NCBI GenBank assembly: GCA_034509755.1
Contig: CM067541.1
Coordinates: 2,964,001-3,028,000 of the forward strand
Length of the DNA stretch: 64,000 bases
Source: Anisodus tanguticus
Lineage: Eukaryota; Streptophyta; Magnoliopsida; Solanales; Solanaceae
Reading direction: 5' to 3'
In this document: piece by piece, positions 60,431-64,000 of the stretch
Position numbering within the stretch: position 1 is the first letter of the stretch
Layout of the letters: every line of letters begins with the position of its first letter
Position numbers and translations under genes: made by a program
The notes under the pieces: generated by a model
Told to the model about the DNA's origin: nothing
Database searches by the model: none
The model's input: the letters and a program-made list of their open reading frames with translations, nothing else

Positions 60431-62094
60431 TGAGTTAGCAAAACTAACAATAAAGGTTCAATGAGTAAAAAACAATCTATTAATATGGTTTTAAGCACAG
60501 AAAAATAGCATCAGATCTTTAAGACCTGTCCTAGGATAATCAGTGTTTATTGTTACATGGAGAGGATGGGCAAGAGCTCTTAATGAAAATGTCAAATGTC
60601 TGGAGTAATTCGGACATAAAATATTTTTACCTATATGAATACATGAGTGGTGCAACTTCAGCAAGAGTTCTTAAGGTTTGCTCTTGTAAGTATTCATGAA
60701 TTGGGATTATTGCATGACCTTTAAGTGCTTGAGCGATTCAGTGACTTGGATAATATCATGCGCGTGATATTTTTTATTTAGGCACAAGGGAGTTATGGTT
60801 CAATTCTTAGTAATACCAATAACTTCGTCTAAACTTTAAAAATTTTACACTACTAAAAAGTTCAAATTATGAGATACTTTCTATTATGTATAATATTAGG
60901 AGTAGTATTACAAACTGTGAAGGATTGTTATATAGTTTGTAATATTGGAGTAATTATTTAAATAATTATTTTTGGTACTACATTTGAAATAACTAGTTTG
61001 GATACCATAGTTGAAAACTTATTTTGGGTACCACTAGTACCGTGACATATATCATCGGGTACCCCTGTGAAATATTCCAATAGGTACCACTGGTGAAATA
61101 CTCCAACCAACGTGTTTGTTCTGCAAAAGGACACAACCTTTGTCTATTTCAAATCACTTTATATTTGTCACGTTTTATTCAACTGATAATAGGCTATTTA
61201 TATCCCAAAGGAGTGTCGTCTGCTAACCTCATAGACAACAATCACTCTTTTAAAACAATGATAGTATCACGGCTCAAGCCTTTCCTTCATATTCTCTTCA
61301 TCTAATTTATAATAGCCATGGTGGTGGCTGTGCTAGCGTGATGGCGGGGTTCGTAATGGCCTCGTGTCTGAACCTGTTTATACTAAAGCGGGAAGATTGG
61401 TAAGACAACCAGTTCGATATGAACTCGAACATATCCATTTAGTTTCATATATTTTATGAGATGTTATATTATTTCACGACATTTGCCCACACCCACATAT
61501 TAATACTATTATATTAGAAAATAGGGACTAATGCCCACCCATCCCTTTATATAGGTGAGTGTGTGGTGAGTGGGGAAGATAGTAAAGTATAATGTAGTGA
61601 GATTGGAGATTTCACATGTTAAAGATTTTCAACAAATAATTCAGTTTATTACGTTAGATTAATTTCAATAAAATAGTATGTAATAAATATGTTAATGGTG
61701 TTATATACCCTATAAACAAAAAATTTAGGTATGATTCTAAACAAAATATTGAACACCACATCGAAAAGTAGATGTGAGCGACAAGGAAATTTTATGTATC
61801 TACTAGCATGCACTGATCTCCAAAGAAAAAATCAGTAAATTTAATTCATCCCCCCCCCCCCACCCACCCCACCCCCACCTCCACTCCTTTATCAACGAGC
61901 TTAGGAAGTCTAATCATAGTATTGAAATGATAATATATTTTGACTTATTGATGAAAAGTTGCATTTATGTTAAATTCAACTTCTATTTTACAGCTCAAGT
62001 TAATATTTGTAGTTCTTCAAAGTTTAAAAAGTCAGGAAAATCATCTGGCCAAGGATCATGAAAAAATTCTATCTTTTCTCTCGTCATCGTAAAT
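60431..62094. other. Spacer, no gene recognised
   Basis: May include the decayed 3' end of the copia relic on its left. GC-richer patch at 61310-61400 (GGTGGTGGCTGTGCTAGCG). A C tract (61850-61861) runs into CACCC repeats. Confidence 0.4.
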
Positions 62095-62259
62095 GTAAGT
62101 TTGAAATAATCTCCTTTGGGAATTTCTTTCATTAATTCACAATATATATAGTTGTACAGAAGTTGATTCTTAATACAATAAGAATCCTAAGTTACCTTAA
62201 ATATACAACAATCATAATTACAAAATATACTGTGAATATTCGGAGAGTATTCGCTAATA
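62095..62259 (-). repeat. 3' LTR of the right-hand copia element
   Basis: About 165 bp between TGTAAGTTTGAAATAATCTC and GTATTCGCTAATA. It shares the ATTAATGAAAGA..CCCAAxGGAGATTA end block with the LTR at 48655-48838. Confidence 0.7.
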
Positions 62260-64000
62260 CTCCCCCTCAGTCGTAGCGGGAGGAGGCCGGACGCTAAGGC
62301 TAGATCTGAAGTCAAGGAATAGCTGTCTGGGTAGCCCCTTGGTGAAAATATCTGCATACTGATAGGAGGAAGGTACATGCAATACTTTGACCTAACCGAG
62401 AGCTACCTTCTCACGCACAAAGTGGATATCCATCTCAATATGTTTGGTCCGCTGATGTTGAATCAGATTATGAGACATATATATAGCAGAGATGTTATCA
62501 CAATAGACTATAGACGCCTTATGCGGTGGATAATGGAGCTCCAACAGAAGATTTTGAAGCCAACAGAGCTCAACAACTACATTAGCAACTCCTCGATACT
62601 CTACTTCAGCACCCAAACAGGATAATGTAGCTTGCCTCTTGGCAGACCAGGAATAAGATTATCTCCTAGAAACACATAATATCCTGAGGTAGAACGTCGT
62701 GTGTCTGGGCACCCTGTCCAATCTGCATCTGTATAAGACAACAACTTGGTCGGAGCAGAGGGGTAAAGATGCAACCCGTAGTCAAGTGTGCCCTTAATGT
62801 ATCTGATAATACGCTTAAGAGCAGCAAAGTGGGATTCCCTCGGAGCATGCATAAATAGACACACCTGCTGAACGGCATATGCAATATCTGGCCTCGTGAA
62901 TGTAAGATACTGAATGGCACCTGCAAGACTCCGATACATAGTAGGGTCAGAAACTAGATTACCATCAGCAGCACTGAACTTGGATTTTGAATCGACCGGA
63001 GTGGGCATAGCTTTACAATTTTCCATCTTATCCATGTACAATATCTCTTCTGCATACTTACGCTGACTCAAGAACATAGTATCTGCAGATCGAGTCACTG
63101 ATATACCTAAGAAATAACTCAGCTTACCCAAATCAGTCATGGCAAATTCAGTTTTGAGTAGAGTAATAATTTCATTTTTCAATCCGTCAGACGAGGTGGT
63201 GAGAATAATGTCATCCACATATAATAGTAAGTAAGCAGTGCTACTACCGCGATGAAAAATGAAAAGAGAGTTATCACACCTGCTGCATATAAAACCAATC
63301 TGCAAAATATACCTGGCAAAGTGGTCATACCAAGCCCGGGGTGCCTCTTTCAAGCCATAGAGTGACTTTCGAAGTCGACATACATACTGGGGGCTGCAGG
63401 GTGAACAAAACCAGGTGGCTGATGCATGTACACAGTTTCTCTCAAGTCCCCATGAAGAAATACATTTTTGACATCAAGCTGATGAATCAGCCAATGCTTG
63501 CCCATAGCAATACTGAGAACAATATGAATAGTAGCCGGTTTAACAACCGGACTGAATGTCTCATCACAATCAATCCCCTCATGTTGATTAGTGTCATTGG
63601 CAACAAGTCTTTCCTTATACCGCTCCAAGTCACCACTGTCTCTGAATTTGTGACGAAATAGCCACATGCATCAGATTACATTCACCCCATCCGGTCTAGG
63701 TACCAAATCCCAAGTATGTTATTTTGTTAAAGCATTAAATTCCTCGCAGATGGCTGCATTCCAATTGGGGTCCAGTTTGGCTAGTTTTAGGTTTTTAGGA
63801 ATGAGAGATATGGTCTGTGTGGAAAGGTTAAAATGAACCTTGGGTTTGAAAATCCCGTGTTAAGCACGGGTTTCCATATGGTGGGTAGGAAGTGGTGTAT
63901 GGTTTTTATTGGTGTGTGGTTTGTGGCTATTGGTTCGTGGTTTTGGAATTAGAGGTGGGCAATATCGGGTCGCCGGAAATGGGTAGCTGTGGAGACTGGG
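62095..64000 (-). mobile_element. Ty1/copia retrotransposon, 3' part, running off the window
   Basis: 3' LTR at 62095-62259 (minus strand; plus-strand left end TGTAAG), then purine tract (plus ACTCCCCCTCAG at 62259-62270), RNase H (GAEVEYRG, 62616-62392; YTDADWTGCPDTRRSTSGY), reverse transcriptase (LLLYVDDIILT, YFLGISVTRS; 63353-62601) and the upstream RT part (CDETFSPVVKPATI, 63667-63350), with remnants of the IN-RT linker to 63780. Frameshifts near 62610 and 63350. It belongs to the same family as 48655-50095 by protein and LTR sequence. Confidence 0.88.

Noticed and set aside
1..64000. A biosynthetic gene cluster or new multi-gene system
   Set aside because: The genes belong to unrelated housekeeping, regulatory and signalling families with no shared pathway; the remaining DNA is explained largely by transposable elements.

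Overview
The window is plant nuclear DNA. It has intron-rich genes of plant-specific families (a CLE peptide, a plant BET/GTE bromodomain protein, IPT9, mitochondrial malate dehydrogenase), AT-rich spacers, and dense SINE, MITE, LINE and Ty1/copia insertions. The SINE families, notably the one starting near 2373, and the short MITEs with ends reading CTCCCTCCGT-like look like those of Solanaceae. Family level is as far as I would go; the genus is not clear to me.

Layout. 1-7454: tRNA dimethylallyltransferase IPT9 (+, 11 exons, open frame of 453 aa). 9493-16291: mitochondrial NAD-malate dehydrogenase (+, 7 exons, 345 aa), with a 3.8-kb first intron that has collected a SINE, a 1.2-kb fold-back element, MITEs and a 40-C tract. 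16292-23983: gene-poor spacer with MITEs, a 0.9-kb inverted-repeat element and two copia fragments in opposite orientation. 23984-26412: BET bromodomain regulator of the GTE family (-, 4 exons, 696 aa), whose upstream region is interrupted at 27015 by a complete but decayed copia element (27015-32008). 35557-37009: intronless GT4-type glycosyltransferase carrying one single-base frameshift. 38498-about 45600: a decayed LINE (-) split by a nested copia element (39174-44369) with a perfect 5-bp target duplication. 48655-50095: truncated copia fragment directly next to a small CLE signalling-peptide gene (50428-50643, +), whose upstream DNA exists in two copies on either side of the retroelement. 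52385-58480: remnant of a plastid-type ycf45/SPD1-like P-loop ATPase gene (-) with several disabling changes. 59219-64000: SINE, copia RNase H relic and a second member (-) of the copia family seen at 48.7 kb, running off the window.

The genes have no evident shared pathway. IPT9 (tRNA modification and cis-cytokinin precursor) and mMDH (TCA cycle) are housekeeping, GTE is a chromatin reader, and CLE is a secreted peptide hormone. I found no biosynthetic cluster or new multi-gene system. The most informative structures are the two duplicated upstream segments (CLE and GTE), both close to copia insertions, the multiply disabled ATPase gene, the fold-back in the MDH intron, and the nested retroelements with datable features.
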